Part shown: positions 40,691-48,849 of the stretch, piece by piece
Position numbering within the stretch: the stretch's first letter is position 1
Layout: every line of letters begins with the position of its first letter
Source: Paenibacillus taihuensis
GTDB taxonomy: Bacteria; Bacillota; Bacilli; Paenibacillales; Paenibacillaceae
NCBI RefSeq assembly: GCF_003386535.1
Contig: NZ_QTTN01000046.1
Span: forward strand, 1-48,885
Length of the DNA stretch: 48,885 nt
Reading direction: 5' to 3'
Translations under genes and position numbers: made by a program
The notes under the pieces: generated by a model
The model's database searches: none
What the model saw: the letters and a program-made list of their open reading frames with translations, nothing else
What the model was told of the DNA's origin: nothing

Positions 40691-41215
40691 ATGCCAAATG
40701 ATCAAATGCCGGCCCGATTTCAATTGATATTTCGGGAGCATTATCCATCCGTTCTACGCAAAATAACGAGTCTTATCGGAGACCGTGCCGCGGCGGAGGA
40801 CTTGGCGCAAGAAGTTTTTATAAGGCTGTACCGCAATCCGCCGGAGGATCTGGCGAGAACGGGACCGTGGCTGCACCGCGTGCTTACGCGTATCGTATAT
40901 GACCATTACCGCAAGGCAGGAAGAATGAACGACTTAACCGAGAAGCAGCAGCATGAAGCGCTCACCGATGAGCAGGCATATCCGTCCAACGAGGCGGTCG
41001 TCATTCAGAGCTGGGAACGCGATGTCGTTCGCGGCGTGCTGAACAAGCTGTCCGATCGGGACAGGCAAGCGCTGCTCTTGAAGGAGCAAGGCTACAGCCA
41101 TGCTGAAATCGCCGAGGCGCTGCAAGTGAATCCGAAGATCGTCGGGACGCTGCTCATGAGAGCGCAAAGCCGATTTAAGAAAAATATGCTTTCCGAGGAG
41201 GCTATGGAGCAATGA
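40691..41215 (+). CDS. ECF-type RNA polymerase sigma factor
   Basis: The 174-residue protein has region 2 (RAAAEDLAQEVFIRLYR) at about 32-50 and region 4 (LSDRDRQALLLKEQGYSHAEIAEALQVNPKIVGTLL, in two adjoining stretches) at about 120-155. AGGAGGCGAG precedes ATG 40691. The stop overlaps the start of the next gene (ATGA), a likely anti-sigma factor, so the pair is translationally coupled. It heads a six-gene run with two ABC exporters, suggesting control of an envelope-stress or antimicrobial export response. I saw no clear ECF-type autoregulatory promoter upstream; TTTCGTGCAAC occurs twice there (about 40582 and 40627). Confidence 0.85.
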   Translation: MPNDQMPARFQLIFREHYPSVLRKITSLIGDRAAAEDLAQEVFIRLYRNPPEDLARTGPWLHRVLTRIVYDHYRKAGRMNDLTEKQQHEALTDEQAYPSNEAVVIQSWERDVVRGVLNKLSDRDRQALLLKEQGYSHAEIAEALQVNPKIVGTLLMRAQSRFKKNMLSEEAMEQ

Positions 41216-42342
41216 AACAACCGAAACGTCCGGAAGAAGAGAACCGTGATTTATTGAACGTGACAGAAGACGATGTGGAGCTCGCCCTGAATCGATTGTT
41301 TATGTCCGTGAAAGAGGAAGGAGTACCGGCTGTGTGGCTGGAAGAGGAAAAGCCAGCGCCGCTGAAAGTGATACATGAAGAGCAAGCCGAGGAAGCGCCA
41401 ACACCATCGCCAACAGAAAGACCTCAAGCTGCTCCAACAACACCTGCACCAATTTCTACTATTAATGAAGAAAAAATTTCTCGCAAGCCGCGCCGCCGGG
41501 TTCAGCGGAGATGGGTATCTCTCATATCGGCTGCAGCAGTTGCCGGCGTGCTCATGTTCTCGTCATGGGGGCAGGATGTCATGGCGTCGGTGATGAACAC
41601 GTTCCGCGTACAGCATTTCCAGACGGTATCGATCAGCCAGGCCGATATGGAAAGCTTCCAAGCTGCATTGCAGTCTGGTACAGTGGGTACACGTCAGCTC
41701 GATCTGAAGCGTTACGGGGAAATTGAGCAAACAGGCGGCGGCCAAGAGCGCGTCGTTAATGAGTCGGAAGCAATGACTCTTGCTGGTGACCGTCAGCTGA
41801 AGCAGTTCCCAGGCGGAGAAAACGTCATCCAATACATGCCCGAGCAGCAAATTACGTTCAAGCTGCATCCGAAAGCAATTAACCAGATGATCGCGCTGCT
41901 TGGCGGCAAAACAGAGTTTCCGAAATCCGTCGAGGATTCGCCGATTAAGCTGACCATTCCAGGCACATTTGTGGTGAAGAGCGCAGGCGATTCGTCGAAG
42001 CGTCTCACACAGCTGCCGAATCCGTCGCTTGATGTATCGGATGACGTAGATGTCGAACAGATTCGTCAAGCTGTCCTTGACCTGCCGATGCTTCCGGACG
42101 ATATGCGGACGAAGCTTGCGGGCATTGGCGACTGGCGTCACACGCTTCCGGTTCCGTCGTTCTCTACGGATAACGTCCATACGACGAAGATCGATGGCAA
42201 TGAAGCGATTGTAACCGATTCGGGTTCCAGCCGTTCGATCATTTGGCTGCAGGATGAATGGGTTTACCAGCTCAGCGGCTCGGTCGGTGATTATCCGACA
42301 GAAGATTCGATTATTAATGAAGCTCGAGGAATGATGAAATGA
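41212..42342 (+). CDS. Membrane-bound anti-sigma factor candidate
   Basis: The 376-residue protein has a charged cytoplasmic part (1-98) with a Pro/Thr-rich stretch, one membrane segment (about 100-118, RWVSLISAAAVAGVLMF) and a large outer domain. The final part (IIWLQDEWVYQLSGSVGDY) resembles DUF4367 found in Bacillota anti-sigma proteins. Position after an ECF sigma gene with a 4-base overlap supports that role. A classical zinc HxxxCxxC anti-sigma motif is absent, so it would be a different class. The ATPase gene begins inside its stop codon. Confidence 0.7.
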   Translation: MKQPKRPEEENRDLLNVTEDDVELALNRLFMSVKEEGVPAVWLEEEKPAPLKVIHEEQAEEAPTPSPTERPQAAPTTPAPISTINEEKISRKPRRRVQRRWVSLISAAAVAGVLMFSSWGQDVMASVMNTFRVQHFQTVSISQADMESFQAALQSGTVGTRQLDLKRYGEIEQTGGGQERVVNESEAMTLAGDRQLKQFPGGENVIQYMPEQQITFKLHPKAINQMIALLGGKTEFPKSVEDSPIKLTIPGTFVVKSAGDSSKRLTQLPNPSLDVSDDVDVEQIRQAVLDLPMLPDDMRTKLAGIGDWRHTLPVPSFSTDNVHTTKIDGNEAIVTDSGSSRSIIWLQDEWVYQLSGSVGDYPTEDSIINEARGMMK

Positions 42343-43304
42343 TCATTTTGCAGACTGACCGTCTGTCCAAAACATATGCGTCCGGCACGGGCTGCTCGAA
42401 TATTTCGCTGACCATCAAGCAAGGGCAAATATTCGGACTGCTCGGACCGAACGGGGCAGGCAAAAGCACGTTTGTAAAAATGGTCGTCGGCCTCCTTCGT
42501 CCGGACAGCGGCAGCGGTACGCTATTCGGCAAGCCGATCGGCGACCCAGAATCGCGGGTGAAGCTCGGGTATTTGCCTGAGCTGTTCCGCTTTCAAGATT
42601 GGCTGACCGGAGCGGAGGTGCTCCGGTACCATGCCGGTCTGTGCGGCATGACGCGCGCGCAGACGAAGTCGGCTTCTTTCGCCGCGCGGATCAAGGAAGT
42701 GTTCCGCACTTGCGGACTGAATGAGCGCGGCTATGACCGGGTCCGGCAATATTCCAAAGGCATGCAGCAGCGGCTTGGTCTCGCGTGCGCCCTGCTTATG
42801 GACCCGGATTTTATTATTCTCGACGAACCGTCGTCGGCGCTAGATCCGATCGGCCGTTATGAGGTTCGGCAGCTGCTCGAGCGACTGCGTTCGGAAGGGA
42901 AGACGGTGTTCCTGAACACGCATCTGCTCGAGGACGTCGAAGCCGTATGCGATGAAGTTGCTTTCTTGCATAAGGGACAGCTTCGTGCGAGCGGACCGAT
43001 GCAGGAAATGCTGCGAACCGACTCGAGCTGGGAGCTGACCGTTAGCGGATGGCTGCCTGAGCTGCAAGAGGAGCTGAGCGAGCAGCTGCTGCCAGGGATG
43101 GCGGTTGAAGTTACGAAGAAGGCCGCCGATGGCAGTGCCGTCTTGAAAGTATCTGCGCACAATCGCGAACAGATCGGCTATCTGATTCGCTTATTAGTAG
43201 AAGAAGGCGTAACCGTCTATGAAGTGGTGCCGGTCCAAGGCAGCTTGGAAGCATGGTTCTTATCGATGTCAGGCGGAGAAGCGGCAGGAGGTGCACGTTC
43301 ATGA
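42339..43304 (+). CDS. ABC exporter ATP-binding protein (first copy)
   Basis: The 321-residue ATPase has Walker A GPNGAGKS, signature YSKGMQQR and Walker B FIILDEPSSALD. It belongs to the BcrA/CcmA-like group that works with ABC-2 permeases. Its start overlaps the anti-sigma stop (ATGA) and its stop overlaps the next start (ATGA), so expression is coupled. A C-terminal extension of about 90 residues follows the ATPase core. Confidence 0.85.
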   Translation: MIILQTDRLSKTYASGTGCSNISLTIKQGQIFGLLGPNGAGKSTFVKMVVGLLRPDSGSGTLFGKPIGDPESRVKLGYLPELFRFQDWLTGAEVLRYHAGLCGMTRAQTKSASFAARIKEVFRTCGLNERGYDRVRQYSKGMQQRLGLACALLMDPDFIILDEPSSALDPIGRYEVRQLLERLRSEGKTVFLNTHLLEDVEAVCDEVAFLHKGQLRASGPMQEMLRTDSSWELTVSGWLPELQEELSEQLLPGMAVEVTKKAADGSAVLKVSAHNREQIGYLIRLLVEEGVTVYEVVPVQGSLEAWFLSMSGGEAAGGARS

Positions 43305-44152
43305 GCTGGATCGCTTTTGCCGGGAAAGAGCTGTTTCGCAAACGGATTTTTCCGGTAACGTTCGTCCTTTCACTGCTGTTCGTCTCGCTGTTTACCTTCG
43401 GCGTGTATAAGATATCGACCAATTTTGAGGGACATGTGGAAACTCTGGCCGGTAACGTCTCCGACAGCATCGTGCTGATGACGCTCGGACTGCTGTTTTC
43501 CCAAATGATTATTGCGTTCTTTATCCTCTTCACGACGATGGGAGCGATCTCCGGAGAGATTGAGAACGGGCTGATGTTAGCCATCCTGTCGAGGCCGATC
43601 CCAAGATGGAAAGTGTATCTCGGCAAGTATGCCGGCTATGCGTTCTGGCTGGTGCTGTACGCGGCGATTATGTATTTTGCGATCATGATGCCGGTCCATT
43701 ATTTGCTGCATTTTCCGATGCTGCCGCTGACGCTGCTGAAGACCTTCCTGCTGTTTATATGGACTCCGCTGCTGCTGCTTGCGGTTTGTATGCTCGGCTC
43801 GACTTTCCTGCCGATGCTTGGCAATGGCGTTGCCTGCGCGATGCTGTATGGACTAAGCATGTTCAGCGGCTTTGCCGAAAATATTTTCAATAAAGTCGGC
43901 GAGAACGAGATGGTCAGCCGCTTCGCATTTCTGCTGAAGCTGCTCATGCCGGCCAATTCGATGCTGAATCGGATTACGTTCGAATTGCTGGATGGGTTGG
44001 AGCTTCCGCTGCCGACGCAGGCTGTCGAAAGTATGGGGCCGTTCGCCACGTTTAACGTGCCTAGCAACGCATTTGTAGGCTACACGATTGTATATCTGAT
44101 CATCATTCTTGCGCTTGGCTGCTTCGGCTTCCGCAAGAAAGATATTGCTTAG
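43301..44152 (+). CDS. ABC-2 type exporter permease (first copy)
   Basis: The 283-residue protein has about six hydrophobic segments and a cytoplasmic loop IENGLMLAILSRPIPRWKVYLGK typical of ABC-2 permeases. ATG 43301 follows GGAGG by about 9 bases and overlaps the ATPase stop; the frame opens earlier at 43253 but lies wholly inside the ATPase gene. It pairs with the preceding ATPase. Confidence 0.8.
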   Translation: MSWIAFAGKELFRKRIFPVTFVLSLLFVSLFTFGVYKISTNFEGHVETLAGNVSDSIVLMTLGLLFSQMIIAFFILFTTMGAISGEIENGLMLAILSRPIPRWKVYLGKYAGYAFWLVLYAAIMYFAIMMPVHYLLHFPMLPLTLLKTFLLFIWTPLLLLAVCMLGSTFLPMLGNGVACAMLYGLSMFSGFAENIFNKVGENEMVSRFAFLLKLLMPANSMLNRITFELLDGLELPLPTQAVESMGPFATFNVPSNAFVGYTIVYLIIILALGCFGFRKKDIA

Positions 44153-44174
44153 CTTAAAGGGGAGTATGACGACA

Positions 44175-45104
44175 ATGAACGATGTGATTTTGAAGATCCG
44201 CGGACTTCGCAAGCATTATAAAGGGGTCAATGCGGTAGACGGCATTGATATGGCTTTGCAGAGAGGCGATATTTACGGCTTTCTCGGGCAGAACGGCGCG
44301 GGCAAGACGACGACAATTCGGATGCTGATGGGGCTTATTCAGCCAACGACCGGTACGGTGGAGCTGTTCGGCGAGAAAATCGGAAAGGGCAAGAATCCGG
44401 TGCTGCGCAAAGTCGGTTCCGTCATTGAATATCCGGGCTTCTACCCAAACCTGACGGCCATCGAGAACTTGGAGCTTCATGGCAAAATGATGGGTGTAAA
44501 GCAGTCGGATGCATTCGAGGATGCCCTTCAAACGACGGGACTATGGGAGGCGCGCAATCGCAAAGCGTCCAACTTCTCGCTTGGCATGAAGCAGCGCCTC
44601 GGTATTGCCCGGGCAATTCTTCATAACCCGGAGCTGCTCATTCTGGACGAGCCGACGAACGGACTTGACCCGATGGGGATTAAAGAGATTCGTCATCTGA
44701 TCCAAGAGCTGGCGCAGAAGCGGAAGATTACGATTCTCGTCTCCAGCCATATCCTGAGCGAAGTGGAGCAGTTGGCGACGAAAGTCGGCATTATCCACCG
44801 CGGCCGGATGCTGGAAGAGACGTCGATGCAGCAGCTCAAGGAGCGGAATCGTCAATATATTAGCTTGCAAGTCGATGACCTGGAGCGCTCGAAGGAGCTG
44901 CTCGTGAAAGAAATGGGCATCCGAGATTGCCGTGTCGATGAGGATGGCTGGCTGCGTATCTATGACGACGGCCACGTGCCGGGCGAGATGAACAAGTTGC
45001 TCGTTCGTGAAGGCATTCTTGTGAACAGCCTTCATGCGATGAAGGATTCGCTTGAAGATTACTTTGTGCGTTTGGTGGAAGGCGGTGCTGTTGGGCATGC
45101 TTGA
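44175..45104 (+). CDS. ABC exporter ATP-binding protein (second copy)
   Basis: A 309-residue ATPase with Walker A GQNGAGKT, signature FSLGMKQR and Walker B LLILDEPTNGLD, closest in form to bacitracin/lantibiotic self-protection ATPases (BcrA, LanF). GGGGAG lies about 10 bases before ATG 44175; ATG 44166 is too near that site. It overlaps the following permease gene by 8 bases. Confidence 0.85.
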   Translation: MNDVILKIRGLRKHYKGVNAVDGIDMALQRGDIYGFLGQNGAGKTTTIRMLMGLIQPTTGTVELFGEKIGKGKNPVLRKVGSVIEYPGFYPNLTAIENLELHGKMMGVKQSDAFEDALQTTGLWEARNRKASNFSLGMKQRLGIARAILHNPELLILDEPTNGLDPMGIKEIRHLIQELAQKRKITILVSSHILSEVEQLATKVGIIHRGRMLEETSMQQLKERNRQYISLQVDDLERSKELLVKEMGIRDCRVDEDGWLRIYDDGHVPGEMNKLLVREGILVNSLHAMKDSLEDYFVRLVEGGAVGHA

Positions 45105-45828
45105 TTTGATTGCTTGCGAATGGCTGAAATGGCGCAGATCGCGCATGCTCTGGCTGATCCTGCTCGGAGCGCTGCTCCCTGCTGTGCTTAACTTCTTCGT
45201 TGAGGTGCACAATTCCAGCGATGCGGCGTTTCAATGGAAAGGTTATTTTGGCGATAATTTAATGATGATGATGATGCTCATGTGTCCGGCCTTATACGCG
45301 TTACTCGTTGGTTATTTATTCGCAAGAGAGTTTCAAGAGCGTACGGTCAACAACATGCTGACAGGTCCGTATTCGCGCAATATGGTGCTGGCAGCGAAGT
45401 TTATCATTGCGATCCCGGTACTTGGTTCCGTACTGCTTCTCGCATTCTTGCTTACATTCGGCTCTGCATTCGTGTTCACGTCGGATCTGCCATCTGCCTC
45501 TGTTTTCTGGCATGCGCTTGGCAAATACGGCTTGCTGCTCGCCTTGGAATATGCGCTCGTACCGATCGCGGCTGCGGTTGCGCTGCTCTGGCGCAGCTAC
45601 ATCCCGGCGATGGGACTTGGCGTATTCGCGGTGATCTCGGAGCTGACGATCATGCAGTCCAAGTACATTATGTACTACCCGTGGAGCGCGCCGCTGAACA
45701 TACTCGATACGATGAACGAACACTACAAGTCGACTTCGACCGGTGTAATCACGATGGTCGTGACATTCATCGTTCCGCTTCTCTTTATCGTGACGTACTT
45801 CCGCAGAGCGGACGTGCACAGCGGCTAA
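45097..45828 (+). CDS. ABC-2 type exporter permease (second copy)
   Basis: The 243-residue protein starts MLDLIACEWLKWRRSRMLW, the usual opening of BcrB/LanE-type permeases, and has six hydrophobic segments with a FQERTVNNMLTGPYSR cytoplasmic loop. It overlaps the second ATPase gene, closing the operon; a bidirectional terminator follows. Function as immunity or detoxification exporter is inferred from family and sigma-factor linkage. Confidence 0.8.
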   Translation: MLDLIACEWLKWRRSRMLWLILLGALLPAVLNFFVEVHNSSDAAFQWKGYFGDNLMMMMMLMCPALYALLVGYLFAREFQERTVNNMLTGPYSRNMVLAAKFIIAIPVLGSVLLLAFLLTFGSAFVFTSDLPSASVFWHALGKYGLLLALEYALVPIAAAVALLWRSYIPAMGLGVFAVISELTIMQSKYIMYYPWSAPLNILDTMNEHYKSTSTGVITMVVTFIVPLLFIVTYFRRADVHSG

Positions 45829-45850
45829 AATCGGGATAACGGATATAACA

Positions 45851-45884
45851 AAAACTCACTGACCTAAGGTTAGTGAGTTTTTTT
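45851..45884. terminator. Bidirectional terminator
   Basis: AAACTCACTGACC and GGTTAGTGAGTTT pair with one mismatch around TAA; T-run on plus and A-run at the other side. It serves the exporter operon and the converging AraC-type gene. Confidence 0.85.
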
Positions 45885-45904
45885 GTTGTCCGCCATATAC
45901 ATGG

Positions 45905-46786
45905 TTAGCTCTCGGACCCTCGAAACGACTGCGGCGATTTGCCGGCATATTTGCGGAACATTCGTGAGAAGTAGTGGACGGAGCTGAAATGGTACTTGTC
46001 CGCGATTTGCATAATGCTGAGGTTAGAAGAACGGAGGTCCTCCTTCGCTCTGCTGATGCGAAACTGATTGACGTATTGAATCGGAGAGAGTCCGGTTGTC
46101 CGCTTGAATAAATCGAAGAAGTAGCCCCTGCTGACACCCAGCGAGTCGGCGTAGTCTTCAATAACAATCTCGGCGCCGCTGAGCAGATCGGCCTCGATTC
46201 TCTCCAGCAGCTTGCTGATGCGAGGGTCCGGGATATGCGATTCTTGCAGCGAGAACGTTAAGAAGTGATGGATGAATTCGGCAAAATGGCTCTGGGCGGT
46301 CATGCTCCGCAGAAACGTCCGCTCATTCGTATGCTCATTGGATATAAAGCTTCGGGCCAGCAGGTCCGTCCAGTTCAGCAGCGAAGTGCTTACATTCTTA
46401 ATTTCGGGCAGCGGGAACGGGAATTTCTCGCCGAGCAACTCCGGACGGAGCAAGTCGCGGTCATAGCAGATCGGGGCTGCTGTATCCTTGTACAGCTCGG
46501 TTCGATCGATATAGTGCCAATCGAAATAGCAGCACACTTTCGTCATAGGCTCGTTCTCATCTGCGATCAAATCGTGAGGTTGCCCTGGTTCCACATAGAC
46601 CATCATGCCAGGGTAGACGTCGTAATCGACGCCTCGCAGCCGGATAAGGCCTCTGCCCTCCGTGAAGAAGTAGATCGAGCTTGTATACACATACCGATTC
46701 ATGCTGGTCTGCCCGCGATAGAACGGATATTTGGTGGCGTAATAGACGTAAGGGTGGAATTTCGAGAAATCCATCGCAGTCATCAT
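45905..46786 (-). CDS. AraC family transcriptional regulator
   Basis: The 293-residue protein has an N-terminal cupin-like sensor (about 20-150) and a C-terminal pair of helix-turn-helix motifs (about 195-290; DYADSLGVSRGYFFDLFKRTTG and ADKYHFSSVHYFSRMFRKYAG, each in that region). GAGGGAGAAGG precedes tandem ATGs at 46786 and 46783. It is divergent from the PhyH-HEAT gene, 136 bases away, and is the likely regulator of that gene. The inducer is unknown; such regulators in this group often sense sugars. Confidence 0.85.
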   Translation of the reverse strand: MMTAMDFSKFHPYVYYATKYPFYRGQTSMNRYVYTSSIYFFTEGRGLIRLRGVDYDVYPGMMVYVEPGQPHDLIADENEPMTKVCCYFDWHYIDRTELYKDTAAPICYDRDLLRPELLGEKFPFPLPEIKNVSTSLLNWTDLLARSFISNEHTNERTFLRSMTAQSHFAEFIHHFLTFSLQESHIPDPRISKLLERIEADLLSGAEIVIEDYADSLGVSRGYFFDLFKRTTGLSPIQYVNQFRISRAKEDLRSSNLSIMQIADKYHFSSVHYFSRMFRKYAGKSPQSFRGSES

Positions 46787-46922
46787 AGACCTTCTCCCTC
46801 GCTAGCTTGTGTAATTCACCTGACTATTGTGCAACTGTCTGACTGTAAGCTAAATACAACGCAGGTCGCCCTCAGGTACATTAAATATAACACATCACTT
46901 ATTAATGAAGGGGCTGCATAGG

Positions 46923-48509
46923 ATGGCAAGCGAGTTGAAATTGCTTAATGACGAGCAGATGATTCAGTTTATTACGAAGGGTTATGTCGTTCTTCAAAAT
47001 GAATTGCCGGAGGATTTGCACCGGAGCGTGATGAATCAAATCGACTTCGCCTTTCAGAACGAAGGGAATCCCGGCAATAATATTTTGCCTCGCGTACCGG
47101 ACATTCAGAAATTTTTCGATACGCCGGTATCGAGAGGCGCGCTGACGAGCGTTCTGGGACCTGACTATTATATGCATCCGCATCGCCATATGCATTACAA
47201 TCAGCCGGGAAACGGGAAGCCAGGCGGCGGTGAGTGGCACAAGGACGGATTCTGGTCATCCATGCGCAGCCATCGTCCATGGTGGGTCATGATGTTCTAC
47301 TACACGCAGGACATTACGGAAGATATGGGCCCGACGGCGATTATGCCGGGCTCCCAATATAATGAGAAGTTTCCGAATCAATCGCAGGTTCTGCCGACAG
47401 GCAAAGCGGGGACAATCGCGCTCGTGCACTTCGATCTGTGGCACAAAGCATCGCTGAACACGTCGAATATTGACCGTTACATGCTCAAGTTCCAATTCGT
47501 TCGCCTCTCGGAGCCGTCGTCGCCGAGCTGGAATCATACGCATGCCGTTCCGGCATTCCCTTCGAACGCACCGGATGCACATTTGAACCTGTGGCATGAT
47601 GTGTGGAACTGGCTTAGAGGAGAGAGCCAGCCGGCAGAGTCAGCAGAGTCAGCAGAGTCAGCAGAGTCGACCGAGGTTGCAAATGCAGACGTACCTACAT
47701 TAATCGGGGCGTTATCGAGTGAAGATGGAATTATTCGAAGTCAAGCTGCCGACAAGCTCGGCTTGATCGGGCAGGCCGCTGAAGCAGCTGTTCCGAAGCT
47801 GGCGGAGCTCATCCGTGATTCGTCCGAGGATGCGGCGCTGAATGCTGTCTATGCGATGGGGCATATCGGGGGATCCGGTACGTCAGCATTGCTGAAGGAG
47901 CTGGCGGAAGGCTCCAAGCTAACGGCGCAGCGCGCGGCTTACGGGCTCCAAGCTGCTGGCATAGACGCTGTTCCAGGTCTTATTCATGTGCTGGATCAAG
48001 GGGAAGAGAACAGCAGAGCGCTCGCTGCATTCGTGCTCGGGATGATTGGCTCGAAGGCATCCTCCGCAGTTCCTTCATTAATCGTCGCATTGAACGATGC
48101 AAGCGATTGGGTTCGTCGTAATGTAGTGGAAGCGCTCGGAATGATCATGGAGCCGGCGGATGAGACCGTTCCGGCGATCGTGCAGACGCTCGTAGAAGCG
48201 GTGGCGAAAGAGTCAGCGACGGGTACGGAAAGTGTGAGCACGGGCTCTTACGTGTACAACCAGGAATATATAACGAACAAAATCGCCTATACAGCCGCAT
48301 TATCCCTGCTGCGAATCGGCAGGCACGGTGATCCGGAGCTGGTCATTGATGGGCTTGAAGCGGGTCTGCAAAGTAGAGATCGCTATACGAGAGCTTACGC
48401 ATTCGAAGCGCTGACAGCCATTCGCACACCGAGAGCGGTAGACGTGCTGATCAAGCATTACCGTGCTGCGCGTTGGTGTCCGGATACGCATAAAGAGAGC
48501 ACGTTCTAA
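46923..48509 (+). CDS. PhyH-type dioxygenase fused to HEAT repeats
   Basis: The 528-residue protein has a Fe(II)/2-oxoglutarate oxygenase domain (about 1-225) with His106-x-Asp108 in EWHKDGF, His174 in DLWHKAS and Arg185 for the oxoglutarate, then a linker made of Glu-Ser-Ala repeats (about 238-250), then HEAT repeats (about 253-515; for example AADKLGLIGQAAEAAVPKLAELI). HEAT repeats usually bind proteins, so the enzyme may act on or be recruited to a protein partner. ATG 46923 has AAGGGG about 10 bases upstream; an ATG at 46905 lies before that site. A terminator follows at 48616-48650. Confidence 0.8.
   Translation: MASELKLLNDEQMIQFITKGYVVLQNELPEDLHRSVMNQIDFAFQNEGNPGNNILPRVPDIQKFFDTPVSRGALTSVLGPDYYMHPHRHMHYNQPGNGKPGGGEWHKDGFWSSMRSHRPWWVMMFYYTQDITEDMGPTAIMPGSQYNEKFPNQSQVLPTGKAGTIALVHFDLWHKASLNTSNIDRYMLKFQFVRLSEPSSPSWNHTHAVPAFPSNAPDAHLNLWHDVWNWLRGESQPAESAESAESAESTEVANADVPTLIGALSSEDGIIRSQAADKLGLIGQAAEAAVPKLAELIRDSSEDAALNAVYAMGHIGGSGTSALLKELAEGSKLTAQRAAYGLQAAGIDAVPGLIHVLDQGEENSRALAAFVLGMIGSKASSAVPSLIVALNDASDWVRRNVVEALGMIMEPADETVPAIVQTLVEAVAKESATGTESVSTGSYVYNQEYITNKIAYTAALSLLRIGRHGDPELVIDGLEAGLQSRDRYTRAYAFEALTAIRTPRAVDVLIKHYRAARWCPDTHKESTF
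47634..47669 (+). repeat. 9-bp in-frame tandem repeat in the PhyH-HEAT linker
   Basis: GCAGAGTCA occurs three times exactly and a fourth time with a final G. Each unit adds Ala-Glu-Ser, so changes in copy number would alter linker length without frameshift. Confidence 0.9.
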
Positions 48510-48558
48510 CTCCGCGAAGATGAATAAAGAAGAAAGAAAAGAAAAGACCTTCACCAGG

Positions 48559-48588
48559 CAATGTCATTAAGTTAACTCAATGACATTG
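48559..48588. repeat. 30-bp palindrome made of two IS-end-like repeats head to head
   Basis: CAATGTCATT..AATGACATTG outer arms with AAGTTAACTC between them. The whole 30 bases are palindromic but for one mismatched pair. The left half equals the terminal repeat at 328-346 (19-base match 48557-48575 to 330-348, inverted). It lies 50 bases after the PhyH-HEAT stop; no transposase sequence follows within the window. Confidence 0.7.
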
Positions 48589-48615
48589 ACCGAGAATAGA
48601 AATGGAATCCAAAAT

Positions 48616-48650
48616 GGCATGAGGGAAACCCCTGTGCCGTTTGTTTTTTT
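48616..48650 (+). terminator. Rho-independent terminator of the PhyH-HEAT gene
   Basis: GGCATGAGGG and CCCCTGTGCC pair with wobbles and one mismatch around AAA; TTTGTTTTTTT follows. Confidence 0.75.
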
Positions 48651-48849
48651 GGTGCAGTCTGAAAAAAGTGTACAGCAAACAAGCGGATAGACAATCCGCT
48701 TAAAAAATGTTCATTCGAACCGATTTATGCTACTCTGTAGACGAAGCTTACAGATGATTTATAGCGTGTTTTGCGCGTATTCTGCTGCCCTGGTCGAATC
48801 GGGCGAATCGGCAAAACGTTTCTTCGAATCAGTCTCTTGAGCGCAGGAA

